DNA of 17,397 bases from Actinomycetes bacterium. Lineage in GTDB: Bacteria > Actinomycetota > Actinomycetes > Propionibacteriales > Propionibacteriaceae. The stretch is taken from positions 1 to 17,397 of the forward strand of contig WQUE01000009.1 in assembly GCA_009785885.1 (NCBI GenBank). Direction: 5' to 3'. This document shows positions 1 to 7,067 of the stretch, piece after piece. Under the pieces are notes generated by a model. The model was not told the DNA's origin. It worked only from the letters and a program-made list of their open reading frames with translations, and did not search any database. The stretch's first letter is position 1. Each line of letters opens with the position of its first letter. Both the position numbers and the translations under genes were made by a program.

Positions 1-100
1 CGAGGAGCGCGGGGGCCGAGCAGAACGCCACGGTGGCTGCGCCCGGAGAAGACCTGGTTCGCCGCTTGAGGACGCGGGTTCAATTCCCGCCATCTCCACC
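1..100 (+). ncRNA. ssrA: tmRNA (transfer-messenger RNA), 3' part only
   Basis: The 3' end of tmRNA, which rescues stalled ribosomes by adding a degradation tag. The tRNA-like end is clear. The T-stem GCGGG (74-78) pairs with CCCGC (86-90) around the loop TTCAATT (79-85). It is followed by the acceptor strand CATCTCC (91-97), discriminator A98 and encoded CC (99-100). The terminal A is not encoded, because base 101 is C. The T-arm and the CATCTCCACC end are the typical tmRNA signature. The 5' half, including the tag-peptide reading frame, lies left of the window. A C-rich reading frame can be drawn through it but is not a gene. Confidence 0.93.
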
Positions 101-110
101 CCTGTGTCCG

Positions 111-158
111 CTGAGACGGTGGCCGCCCCGACCGGGCGCCACCGTTTCGTCGTCTCAG
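111..158 (+). terminator. Probable terminator of ssrA (long GC-rich hairpin)
   Basis: A long inverted repeat begins 10 nt after the tmRNA end. CGGTGGC (117-123) pairs with GCCACCG (138-144), and GCCC (125-128) with GGGC (134-137), leaving a bulged C124 and the loop CGACC. The run TTT (145-147) follows directly. An outer arm CTGAGAC (111-117) matches GTCTCAG (152-158). The U-tract is weak, as is common in high-GC actinobacteria. The hairpin separates tmRNA from mtrA. Confidence 0.6.
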
Positions 159-186
159 GGTGCGTGTCAGGCGAAGACTGCTGACG

Positions 187-192
187 TACCAT
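187..192 (+). promoter_or_regulatory. Candidate -10 box of the mtrA promoter
   Basis: TACCAT fits the actinobacterial TAnnnT -10 pattern and lies downstream of the ssrA hairpin. TGTCAG (165-170), 16 nt upstream, is a poor -35 match. It would give a 5' leader of roughly 50 nt before mtrA. TACAAC (196-201) is a second possibility. Judged by eye only. Confidence 0.3.
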
Positions 193-210
193 GGCTACAA
201 CCGCCGGGCC

Positions 211-235
211 GTGCGCCGGCGGATCCCGGCGGCAC
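211..235 (+). promoter_or_regulatory. Hairpin immediately before the mtrA ribosome-binding site
   Basis: GTGC (211-214) pairs with GCAC (232-235), and GCCGG (215-219) with CCGGC (226-230). The loop is CGGATC (220-225) and G231 is bulged. This gives nine mostly G-C pairs in the mtrA leader. The stem ends one base before the Shine-Dalgarno AGGAGGT (237-243), so it could stack against or restrict ribosome entry. A regulatory role is inference. Confidence 0.4.
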
Positions 236-248
236 CAGGAGGTGGTCG

Positions 249-953
249 ATGACGAGCACGCCCCACCGCGTATTGGTGGTGGACGACGACGCGGCGTTGT
301 CCGAGATGCTGCAAATCGTCTTGGCCCAGGAGGGCTTCGAGACGGCGTGGTGCGCGAACGGCGACGACGCGCTGGAGCAGTTCCACCGGTTCCGCCCCGA
401 TCTGGTGCTGCTCGACATCATGCTGCCCGGCCGCGACGGCATCGACGTGTGCCTGGCCCTGCGGGCCGAGTCGGGCGTGCCGATCATCATGCTGACCGCC
501 CGCACCGACACGACCGATGTCGTCGTCGGCCTGGAGGCCGGCGCGGACGACTACGTGTCCAAGCCGTTCAAGGTGACCGAACTGGTGGCCCGCGTGCGGG
601 CTCGCCTGCGCCGGGGGGCGCTCGTCGACCAGTCCGACTCGCCCGTCGTGCAGGTGGGCTCCCTGGTCATCGACACCGTGGGTCACACGGTGCGGCGCGG
701 CGACGAGCAGCTGTCGCTGACGCCGCTCGAGTTCGACCTGCTGTTGACCCTCGCCCGGCATCCGGGCCAGGCGTTCACCCGGGAGGCGCTGCTGGAGCAG
801 GTGTGGGGTTACCGTAACGCGGCGGACACGCGGCTGGTCAACGTGCACGTGCAGCGCCTGCGTTCCAAGGTCGAGGCCGATCCGGAGCATCCCAGCATCA
901 TCGTGACCGTCCGGGGCGTCGGATACCGTGCCGGCGGCCCCGGTGCCGAGTAG
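249..953 (+). CDS. mtrA: DNA-binding response regulator MtrA (OmpR/PhoB family)
   Basis: Response regulator of the MtrAB two-component system, an actinobacterial regulator of cell-wall, division and osmotic functions that binds DNA as a winged helix. The protein has 234 residues, close to the family's roughly 225-230. The receiver domain (about 7-120) shows the acidic pocket D12-D14, phospho-acceptor D56 in LLDIMLPGRDG, T83 and K105 before P106. The C-terminal winged-helix domain (about 133-230) carries SLTPLEFDLL and ends VRGVGYRAG. The ATG at 249 is chosen because AGGAGGT (237-243) sits 5 nt upstream and the protein then starts like other MtrA. A longer in-frame extension would run back into tmRNA and is rejected. 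mtrB follows at once, so the two are co-transcribed. Confidence 0.96.
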   Translation: MTSTPHRVLVVDDDAALSEMLQIVLAQEGFETAWCANGDDALEQFHRFRPDLVLLDIMLPGRDGIDVCLALRAESGVPIIMLTARTDTTDVVVGLEAGADDYVSKPFKVTELVARVRARLRRGALVDQSDSPVVQVGSLVIDTVGHTVRRGDEQLSLTPLEFDLLLTLARHPGQAFTREALLEQVWGYRNAADTRLVNVHVQRLRSKVEADPEHPSIIVTVRGVGYRAGGPGAE

Positions 954-2559
954 GCACCCCGTGGCGACCACGTCGTCGTGGTGGCGTCGGGCGCGACGTT
1001 GGCCGGGGACGGTGTGGGGCTCGTCGCTGCCGCTGCGCGTCATCGTGACCACGCTCGTGGCGTCCATCCTGGTGCTGGCGCTCGGCGCCTGGATGATCCT
1101 GTGGCAGGCGACCAGCGGGATCGTCTCCGGGAAAACCCAGCTGTGCGCCGACGAGGCCGGCAGCGCGCTGACGCGCATGCAGGACCAGCTGCGCGACGCC
1201 GACCTGCGCTCGACGTCGCTGCTCGAGCGGTTGCAGCAACTGGCCAACGAGGCGAACAGCCAGGCCGGCGCGCAGTATCAGCTCGTCATCGAGGGTCTCG
1301 TCGCCGGGTTCTCGTCCCGGGGGATCAGCGCGGACTCGGTGCCCGGGTCGTTGCGCGACACGGTGAAGGCGAATCCGGACGCCGTCGACGTCCTGTGGCA
1401 CGCCCCGACCACCGTCGTCTACACGGCGCCGGGCACGCCCGACGATCCGGGGATCGCGTTCGGCGGCACCCTCCACGCGCCCACCGGGCAGGGGTATGCC
1501 GTGTACTTCGTGTTCCCGCTGTCGCAGGAGGCGGCGACGGTCGCGGTGCTGCGCGGGGCCGTCCTGTCGACGGTGACGGTGCTGATCGCCGCGCTGGCCC
1601 TGATCGCCTACGCCGTGTCGCGCCAGTTCTCCCGTCCCGTCCGGCTCGCCAGCGAGGTCGCCGGCCAGATCGCCGCCGGCGACTTCGAGCGGCGCCTGCC
1701 CGTGAAGGGCACCGACGACCTGGCGAGCCTGGCCACGTCCATGAACAACATGGCCGGCGAGCTGGCCACCCAGATCGCCCGGCTGGAGGACCTGTCGCGC
1801 GTGCAGCAACGCTTCGTGTCGGACGTGTCCCACGAACTGCGCACGCCGCTCACGACCGTACGCATGGCCTCCGAGGTGCTGTACAGCCTGCGCGAGGACT
1901 TCTCGCCGACCGCGTCGCGCACCGTCGAACTGCTGCAAGCCGAGATCGACCGGTTCTCCACCCTGCTGGCCGACCTGCTGGAAATCTCCCGGTTCGACGC
2001 CGGCGCGGCGCTGCTCAGCTTGGAGGAGGTGGACGTCGTCGAGGTCGTCCGGGCGGAGGTGGCGGAACTCGACCTGCTGTCCACCGGCATGGGAACGCCG
2101 CTCGTGCTCCACGCGTCGCCACGGATCGTGGCGGAGATCGACGTGCGCCGGGTTCGCCGGGTGCTGCGCAACCTCATGACCAACGCGATCGAGCACGGCG
2201 AGCGCCGTCCCATCGACATCGATCTGGCCGCCGACGAGCACGCCGTCGCCGTGTCGGTCCGCGACCGGGGCGTCGGTTTCGCCCCCGAGCAGGCCCAACT
2301 GGTGTTCCAGCGGTTCTGGCGGGCCGATCCCTCCCGGCAGCGCACCGTCGGCGGCACCGGGCTCGGGCTGGCGATCGCGCTGGAGGATGCCCGCCTGCAC
2401 GGCGGCTGGCTCCAGGCGTGGGGCCGGCCCGGCCGGGGGGCCGTGTTCCGGCTGACGTTGCCGCTGCACCCCGGCGACCCGCTGCGCACCTCACCGCTGC
2501 CGCTGCGGCCGGCGGACCGGAGCGGGACCCAGGCCACGTCGGGGGAGGAGGCGACCTGA
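928..2559 (+). CDS. mtrB: Sensor histidine kinase MtrB
   Basis: Membrane histidine kinase partner of MtrA. From the GTG at 928 it has 543 residues, similar to the family's roughly 550-570. Visible in order: basic N-terminus, membrane helix 1 (about 38-60), extracytoplasmic sensor region (about 61-205), membrane helix 2 (about 208-230), HAMP linker, dimerisation/phosphoacceptor helix with H302 in VSHELRTPL, and the ATPase domain. The ATPase domain shows the N-box (NLMTNAIEHG, N419), G1 (DRGVGF) and G2 (GGTGLGLAI). The start is uncertain. GTG codons at 928, 943 and 961 are all in frame ahead of the first membrane helix. Those at 928 and 943 overlap mtrA, while 961 starts 7 nt after its stop, and none has a strong Shine-Dalgarno. 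The stop overlaps the lpqB start by 1 nt. Confidence 0.95.
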   Translation: MPAAPVPSRHPVATTSSWWRRARRWPGTVWGSSLPLRVIVTTLVASILVLALGAWMILWQATSGIVSGKTQLCADEAGSALTRMQDQLRDADLRSTSLLERLQQLANEANSQAGAQYQLVIEGLVAGFSSRGISADSVPGSLRDTVKANPDAVDVLWHAPTTVVYTAPGTPDDPGIAFGGTLHAPTGQGYAVYFVFPLSQEAATVAVLRGAVLSTVTVLIAALALIAYAVSRQFSRPVRLASEVAGQIAAGDFERRLPVKGTDDLASLATSMNNMAGELATQIARLEDLSRVQQRFVSDVSHELRTPLTTVRMASEVLYSLREDFSPTASRTVELLQAEIDRFSTLLADLLEISRFDAGAALLSLEEVDVVEVVRAEVAELDLLSTGMGTPLVLHASPRIVAEIDVRRVRRVLRNLMTNAIEHGERRPIDIDLAADEHAVAVSVRDRGVGFAPEQAQLVFQRFWRADPSRQRTVGGTGLGLAIALEDARLHGGWLQAWGRPGRGAVFRLTLPLHPGDPLRTSPLPLRPADRSGTQATSGEEAT

Positions 2560-4346
2560 TGACGATCATCCAGCGTGAGGTCCGGCGCGGCCTGGCGATG
2601 TGCCTGGCGGCCGGCGTGGCCGCCGGCCTGACCGGCTGCGTCACGATCCCGACGAGCGGTCCCGTCCAGGAGATCACCGTCTCGGCTCAGTCCGACCAGA
2701 ACAACCCGCCGTACATCGAACCGCTACCCCCCGCCGCGGGCGCCACGCCGGGGGCCGTCCTGGAGGGGTTCCTGGCGGCGGTGTCGTCGTCCTCGCCGAG
2801 CCGTTTCGACGTGGCCCGCACGTTCCTGACGAGCGAGGCGGCCGCCGCCTGGGATCCGAACGCCGGCGCAACCATCTACGACAGCGCCGGGCACCCGCCG
2901 AACACGACCGCCACGTCGGCCGCGGTCAGCGCGCCGCTCATCGGCACCCTGGATGCCACCGGCCACTTCACCGCGGCGTACGAACCCGACTTCACCCACG
3001 ATTTCGGCATGGTGCCGGTGGACGGGCAGTGGCGCATCTCCGACCCGGGCCCGGGACTCCTGCTGCCGAAGTACCTCTACGAGGGCTATTACCAGGCGGT
3101 GCCCGTCTACTTCGTCAGCCCGGACGGGCGGAGCCTCGTCGCCGAGCAGGTGCACCTGAACACCGTCGACGCGACACCCACCGGGGCGATCCAGGCGCTG
3201 CTGCGCGGCCCGTCCACATGGCTGAGCCCGGCCGTGTCCACCGCGATCCCGGCCGACACCCGCCTGGCTGCCACGTCGGTGACCGTCGAGGGAGCCGTGG
3301 CCCAGGTGTCGCTCGACGACCCGGTCGCCGGCCTCGCCGACGACCAGCGGGAACGGATGGCTGCCCAGATCCTGTGGACGCTGGCGGCCCTGCCGCGCAC
3401 CCCCACGGTCACCGGGGTCCGCATCACCCTGAAGGGCGGTCCGTACGCCATCCCGGGACAGGACGCCTCCGGGGTGCTGGGATGGTCCCAGGTCGCCGCG
3501 TACCGGCCGTTCCCCGATCCGGACGTCCGCGACGGCTTCCTGCTGGCGGACGCCCGTCTCACGCAGCTGCGCGACGACCAGACGGGTTTGCCCTCGCCCG
3601 TGCCTGGTCGTCTGGGCCGCTATGGCGCGACCCTCGGGCTTCGCAGCCTCGCCCTGTCGCCCGACCTGACCGTCGTGGCCGCCGTGAGCGAGGACGGTAC
3701 CCGCCTGGACACCGCCAGTCTCGGCGGGGGCGACGCCTGGGTCACGCGCCTGGAGGGACGGGGGCTGACCCGTCCCCAGATCGATCACGCCGGCAAGGTG
3801 TGGGTGTTCCACCGGTCGGAGACGGGCCCGGTCGTGTCCGTCTGCGACGCCCAGGCCTGCGTCGACGCGCCGGTGGCCGGGCTGGCGGGGGCCGAGGTTG
3901 TGGCGTTCCGCATCTCGCCGGACCAGACGAGGATCGCCGTGGTGACGCAGCAAGACGGCCAGACGCGGTTCGGGCTTCTGCGGCTGCGTGTCCTCGACGG
4001 GCTGGTCGTCGACGGCTGGCAGCCCATTCCGGTGACGACATCCCGCGGGGTGATCGTCGCGTACCGCGACGTCGCCTGGGTCGGCGACACGCAGCTGCTT
4101 GTGTTGGCCGAGAGTAAGACGGACGGCTACGCCAGCGTGTATCTCATGGATGCCGACGGTTCCCAGGTCGAGTCGTACGGCCCCTACGGCGACGTCGATC
4201 CGGTCGAGTTGGCCGCGCTGCCACGCACCGACGGCATCACGGCGACGCTGTTGACGGGTTCCGGACGGGTGTACCGGTTCGAGGACCGCACCCGCTGGTC
4301 GCTGGCCGTCGATGCCGGGGTGACCGCGCTCGCCTACGGGGGCTGA
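2559..4346 (+). CDS. lpqB: Lipoprotein LpqB (GerMN domain plus beta-propeller), MtrAB accessory protein
   Basis: Predicted membrane-anchored lipoprotein of the mtrAB-lpqB operon. In mycobacteria LpqB is reported to interact with MtrB and modulate signalling. It has 595 residues, close to the roughly 580-residue family size. The signal peptide ends in the lipobox L24-T25-G26-C27, so Cys27 is the predicted lipidated N-terminus after LspA cleavage; lspA lies downstream at 7067. A GerMN-like domain (about 181-300) starts near VPVYFVSPDGR. The C-terminal half (about 335-590) is a repetitive beta-rich region matching the LpqB beta-propeller. The ATG at 2559 overlaps the mtrB TGA by one base and follows GGGAGGAGG (2542-2550), implying translational coupling. 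A reading frame open upstream of 2559 is a shadow of mtrB. Confidence 0.94.
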   Translation: MTIIQREVRRGLAMCLAAGVAAGLTGCVTIPTSGPVQEITVSAQSDQNNPPYIEPLPPAAGATPGAVLEGFLAAVSSSSPSRFDVARTFLTSEAAAAWDPNAGATIYDSAGHPPNTTATSAAVSAPLIGTLDATGHFTAAYEPDFTHDFGMVPVDGQWRISDPGPGLLLPKYLYEGYYQAVPVYFVSPDGRSLVAEQVHLNTVDATPTGAIQALLRGPSTWLSPAVSTAIPADTRLAATSVTVEGAVAQVSLDDPVAGLADDQRERMAAQILWTLAALPRTPTVTGVRITLKGGPYAIPGQDASGVLGWSQVAAYRPFPDPDVRDGFLLADARLTQLRDDQTGLPSPVPGRLGRYGATLGLRSLALSPDLTVVAAVSEDGTRLDTASLGGGDAWVTRLEGRGLTRPQIDHAGKVWVFHRSETGPVVSVCDAQACVDAPVAGLAGAEVVAFRISPDQTRIAVVTQQDGQTRFGLLRLRVLDGLVVDGWQPIPVTTSRGVIVAYRDVAWVGDTQLLVLAESKTDGYASVYLMDADGSQVESYGPYGDVDPVELAALPRTDGITATLLTGSGRVYRFEDRTRWSLAVDAGVTALAYGG

Positions 4347-4392
4347 GCCGGGCGGGGGCGTTCGCACGATATCGGGGCGAAACACGCGCACG

Positions 4393-4421
4393 ACGGCCCG
4401 GCTTCCCTCGTCCGGGGCCGT
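4393..4421 (+). terminator. Possible terminator after lpqB
   Basis: ACGGCCC (4393-4399) pairs with GGGCCGT (4415-4421). The stem extends by GG/CC past a bulged G4414, with loop CTTCCCTCGT. No T-run follows, so it would be a non-canonical actinobacterial terminator or only a stem-loop. It is the sole structure seen between the mtrAB-lpqB operon and sepF. Confidence 0.3.
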
Positions 4422-4481
4422 TGAGCCTGTACCCTCGGCGGTGTACGCCGGTGTGGCGTGCGATCGCAAGGAGGGTGAGCG

Positions 4482-4967
4482 ATGCCGGGTGTGTGGAAGA
4501 AGACCATGAACTGGCTGGGTCTGATCGACGACGACCGCTACGGCTACCAGCCGGATAGGGATGACGCGGGGAACCCTGCCGACGCGTCCGACGATGAGGA
4601 CACGGGCAAGACGCCCCTGGCCGAGGTCACGGTGCTCCCGGTGCGCCGTGAGGGCAAGCCCGAGCGGTTCGCGCGGGCCAGCGGCGACGCACGCGCGGTC
4701 TATCCGGTCGTGGTGTCGGCCCGCGACTTCCACGACGCGGAGCACATCGGCGACACATACCGGAGCGGCGTGCCCGTGTTCATGCGCCTGACGGGCGTGC
4801 CCACCGATCAGGCGCGGCGCGTCCTCGACTTCACCGCCGGGATGGTGTACGCGACGCGCGGGAAGCTGGAGAAGGTCGCCCCGCGGGTGTTCCTGCTCAC
4901 CCCGGCGGACGTGGAGGTCGGCCAGGACGAACGCGACCGGGTGCTGGCGAACCTCAAGGCCGCCTGA
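4482..4967 (+). CDS. sepF: Cell division protein SepF
   Basis: Membrane anchor of FtsZ at the division site. Actinobacteria lack FtsA and depend on SepF for this role. It has 161 residues. A short amphipathic N-terminal helix (about 1-15, VWKKTMNWLGL) should bind the membrane. An acidic flexible linker (about 17-45) follows, then the conserved SepF domain (about 72-145), with FMRLTGV and DFTAGMVYATRGKLEKVAP. AAGGAGGG (4468-4475) stands 6 nt before the ATG. yggT begins 3 nt after the stop, so the two form one transcript. TACCCT (4430-4435) is a possible -10 box. The usual upstream partners (ftsZ, a laccase-domain yfiH-type gene, yggS) are not between it and lpqB. Confidence 0.95.
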   Translation: MPGVWKKTMNWLGLIDDDRYGYQPDRDDAGNPADASDDEDTGKTPLAEVTVLPVRREGKPERFARASGDARAVYPVVVSARDFHDAEHIGDTYRSGVPVFMRLTGVPTDQARRVLDFTAGMVYATRGKLEKVAPRVFLLTPADVEVGQDERDRVLANLKAA

Positions 4968-4970
4968 GCG

Positions 4971-5261
4971 ATGGCGCTTCTCGGTGAGGTCCTGCTGTGG
5001 GCCGTCCAGATCTACTTTCTGGTGCTGCTGGCGCGGGCGGCGATCAGCTGGATTCTCATGCTCGCGCCCGGGTTTCGGCCGCGCGGACCGCTGCTGGTCC
5101 TGTTCGAGGTCATCTATTCCCTGACCGATCCACCCCTGCGCTGGCTGCACCGCTGGGTCAAGCCGGTACGGCTCGGGACGCTATCCCTCGACCTGGCCTT
5201 CATAGTTCTGTGGGTGGCTCTGCTGGTGTTGCAGCGTGTCATCTGGATGTTTTTCTTCTAG
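4971..5261 (+). CDS. YggT-family integral membrane protein
   Basis: A small membrane protein of the YggT/YlmG family, usually encoded between sepF and divIVA and thought to support division or envelope assembly; its molecular role is not settled. It has 96 residues, with a hydrophobic N-terminal segment (about 5-31), a conserved loop TDPPLRWLHRWVKP (52-65) and a second membrane segment (about 71-92) ending in FFF. The family is defined by this two-helix pattern and the TDPPL-type loop. The ATG lies 3 nt after sepF and has only a weak ribosome site (AAGG within the sepF end), suggesting translation coupled to sepF. Confidence 0.9.
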   Translation: MALLGEVLLWAVQIYFLVLLARAAISWILMLAPGFRPRGPLLVLFEVIYSLTDPPLRWLHRWVKPVRLGTLSLDLAFIVLWVALLVLQRVIWMFFF

Positions 5262-5301
5262 AAACGGCCTGGCGGCGAACCGGATGGTGGCAGGTCCCCG
5301 A

Positions 5302-5317
5302 TATGCTGGGGTAATCT
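5302..5317 (+). promoter_or_regulatory. Candidate -10 boxes of a divIVA promoter
   Basis: TATGCT (5302-5307) and TAATCT (5312-5317) both fit TAnnnT in an otherwise GC-rich 136-nt gap between yggT and divIVA. TATGCT is framed by CCCC and GGGG. No convincing -35 is visible. Either would give a leader of about 75-90 nt. Confidence 0.3.
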
Positions 5318-5397
5318 GGCCAGCACCGCGTGGGACGGGCCCGTGCGCCGGGCGGTGGCTTGTCCGACCTGAGAACATCGATGATGTGGAGTAGACG

Positions 5398-6507
5398 ATG
5401 ACCCTGACAGTGGACGAGGTTCGCAACATCCGCTTCCCCATGGCGAAGGTGCCGAACGAGGACGGATACCGGGCCAGCGCGGTCGACAACTTCATCGACC
5501 GGCTGGAGGTCAGCTACGCGGAGATCGTCGGCGAGAACGAGCGGCTGAAGGCGTCGGCCGGCGGCGATGAGGGGCTGAAGGCGGAACGGGACCGTCTGGC
5601 GGCCGAGGTGGCCAGCCTGAGGGAGGGCGGCAACACCGATGAGCAGGTGAAGGCGCTGCACGGCAAGGTGGCCGACGCCGAGGCGAAGGCGACCCAGGCC
5701 GAGGCGAAGGTGACGGAGCTGACCGCCGCCAACGCCGAGTTGACCACACGCCTGGCTCAGTCGTCGGGTGATGCGGACGCGGCCCTGCGCGGCGAGAACG
5801 AGAAGCTCACCGCCGAACTGGCGAGCCTGCGCGAGCAGCTCTCGCGGGCGACCGAGGGTAGCGCCCAGGCCGACCTGCTGACCGTGCAGTTGCAGCAGGC
5901 GAACGCGGAGACGAAGCGGGTGAGCGAACAGAACGACCAGCTGAAGGCGCAACTGGAGCAGATGCAGAGCCAGCTGAGCGCGAACAGCAAGGATGAGGCG
6001 CGGCAGGTGGTCGTGACGACGAGCGCCGACGCGGCGCCGGCGGCGGTGATGCTGGTGGAGCAGGCGATCAAGCAGCGCGAGATGCTGATCGGCGACGCGG
6101 AGCAGGAGGCGCAGCGAAAGCTCGACGAGGCGACGCTGCGGTCCGACCAGATGGTGGCGCAGGCGACCGCTCAGGTGGACGAGATGGTTCGCAACGCGAA
6201 GTCCGACTCCGACCGGGTGACGACCGAGGCGCAGCAGAACGCCGAACGCATCTGGCAGGAGGCACAGGCGCACGCGTCCCGCCTGGAGGCCGAGGCGACG
6301 GATCGCCGTCGGGAGATCTTCGCCCAACTGGAGCGTGACCGGGACGTGCTGAGCGACCGCGTCAGCAAGCTGCGGGACTTCGAGGCGCAGTACCGCGTCA
6401 GCCTGACGACCCAGCTGCAGCGGCAGCTCGACGCGCTGCGGGATGCGCCGGAGTTCTCGCCGAACTACCGTCCCGAGCTGATGGAGAGCTTCGACTCGCG
6501 AAGCTGA
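5398..6507 (+). CDS. divIVA: DivIVA-family polar growth/septum protein (Wag31-like), enlarged
   Basis: Coiled-coil scaffold that binds curved membrane at poles and septa and, in actinobacteria, directs polar wall growth. The N-terminal DivIVA domain (1-52) has LTVDEVRNIRF, GYRASAVDNFIDRLE and the start of the first helix. Long coiled coils follow (about 36-200 and 216-350), separated by a short VVVTTSADAAPAAV linker (204-217). The C-terminal part has DFEAQYRVSLTTQLQRQLDAL, as in Wag31. The 369 residues exceed the roughly 260 of mycobacterial Wag31; the excess lies in the first coiled coil, which carries internal heptad duplications. GGAG (5388-5391) sits 6 nt before the ATG. It stands between sepF-yggT and the traR-lspA-rluD group, the usual order. 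Confidence 0.94.
   Translation: MTLTVDEVRNIRFPMAKVPNEDGYRASAVDNFIDRLEVSYAEIVGENERLKASAGGDEGLKAERDRLAAEVASLREGGNTDEQVKALHGKVADAEAKATQAEAKVTELTAANAELTTRLAQSSGDADAALRGENEKLTAELASLREQLSRATEGSAQADLLTVQLQQANAETKRVSEQNDQLKAQLEQMQSQLSANSKDEARQVVVTTSADAAPAAVMLVEQAIKQREMLIGDAEQEAQRKLDEATLRSDQMVAQATAQVDEMVRNAKSDSDRVTTEAQQNAERIWQEAQAHASRLEAEATDRRREIFAQLERDRDVLSDRVSKLRDFEAQYRVSLTTQLQRQLDALRDAPEFSPNYRPELMESFDSRS
5677..5714 (+). repeat. Tandem 21-bp near-repeat inside divIVA
   Basis: GCCGAGGCGAAGGCGAC (5677-5693) recurs as GCCGAGGCGAAGGTGAC (5698-5714), with one mismatch and a period of exactly 21 bp, or seven codons. The encoded AEAKATQ/AEAKVTE units are consecutive coiled-coil heptads, so the repeat looks like duplication within the rod. 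Confidence 0.8.
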
Positions 6508-6637
6508 GGCCGGCCCGGCGGGGCTCGCGGGAGCGGGAATCCCGGGCATTTCGGCTCACGTTGTGGTCGTGTCGGTGCGAGCGCGCCCGAAACGGCCTCT
6601 CATGACGTAGTGTGTCAACCTACATCGATCGAAGGGC

Positions 6638-6644
6638 GAGGAGG
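6638..6644 (+). promoter_or_regulatory. Shine-Dalgarno that fixes the traR/dksA start
   Basis: GAGGAGG, 6 nt before the ATG at 6651. It argues against the longer in-frame GTG start at 6612, whose extra 13 residues are basic and unlike the family. Confidence 0.7.
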
Positions 6645-6650
6645 TGTGCG

Positions 6651-7067
6651 ATGGCCGCAAGCAAGGTGACGCCCCCCGCGTTGCCGACGCTGCCGGGCGA
6701 GTCGCCGTGGACGGCTGAGGAGGTGGCGGAGCTGCACACCGTCCTCCAGGACGATATCGCGCGCATGCGCCGCGCCATCGTCGAGGCCGAGGGCGAGTTG
6801 GCCGACCGGATGAACGAGGGGCCGGACGGGGCGGGCAAGGATCCCGCGGACGTCGGGTCGGCGAACTTCGAGCGGGACCAGGAGATGTCCCTGGCCGCCA
6901 ACACCCGCGAGATGCTGGACCAGGCCGAACAGGCGCTCCGGTTGCTCGACGGTGGGGCCTACGGTCTGTGCGCCCAGTGCGGCAAACCGATCGGCAAGAT
7001 GCGTCTGCAAGCTTTCCCCCGGGCCACCTTGTGCGTCGCGTGCAAGATGCGGGAAGAGCGGCGGTAG
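6651..7067 (+). CDS. DksA/TraR-family C4 zinc-finger protein
   Basis: A member of the DksA/TraR family, which reaches into the RNA polymerase secondary channel. In actinobacteria its exact role is poorly known, so the transcription role is inferred from the family. It has 138 residues: a proline-rich N-terminus, two helices of a coiled-coil hairpin (about 20-55 and 72-100) with an acidic tip region around DPAD (64-67), then the zinc finger. The four cysteines C107, C110, C128 and C131 are all present (CAQC, CVAC). A gene of this type between divIVA and lspA is a known actinobacterial arrangement. The stop TAG shares its last base with the GTG of lspA, so the two should be translationally coupled. 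TAGTGT (6608-6613) is a weak -10 candidate. Confidence 0.9.
   Translation: MAASKVTPPALPTLPGESPWTAEEVAELHTVLQDDIARMRRAIVEAEGELADRMNEGPDGAGKDPADVGSANFERDQEMSLAANTREMLDQAEQALRLLDGGAYGLCAQCGKPIGKMRLQAFPRATLCVACKMREERR

Noticed and set aside
33..248. N-terminal extension of mtrA back to position 33
   Set aside because: It overlaps the tmRNA 3' end and its terminator, and the ATG at 249 has a strong Shine-Dalgarno and the normal MtrA N-terminus.
978..2558. Open frame fused in frame ahead of lpqB
   Set aside because: It is an alternate frame of mtrB; lpqB starts at 2559 with a ribosome site and a lipoprotein signal peptide.
2724..5150. Open frame of 808 codons on the - strand
   Set aside because: It is antisense to lpqB, sepF and yggT, crosses their gaps and has no recognisable domain.
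6612..6650. Longer start for the DksA/TraR gene
   Set aside because: The GTG at 6612 lacks a ribosome site, while GAGGAGG sits 6 nt before the ATG at 6651.
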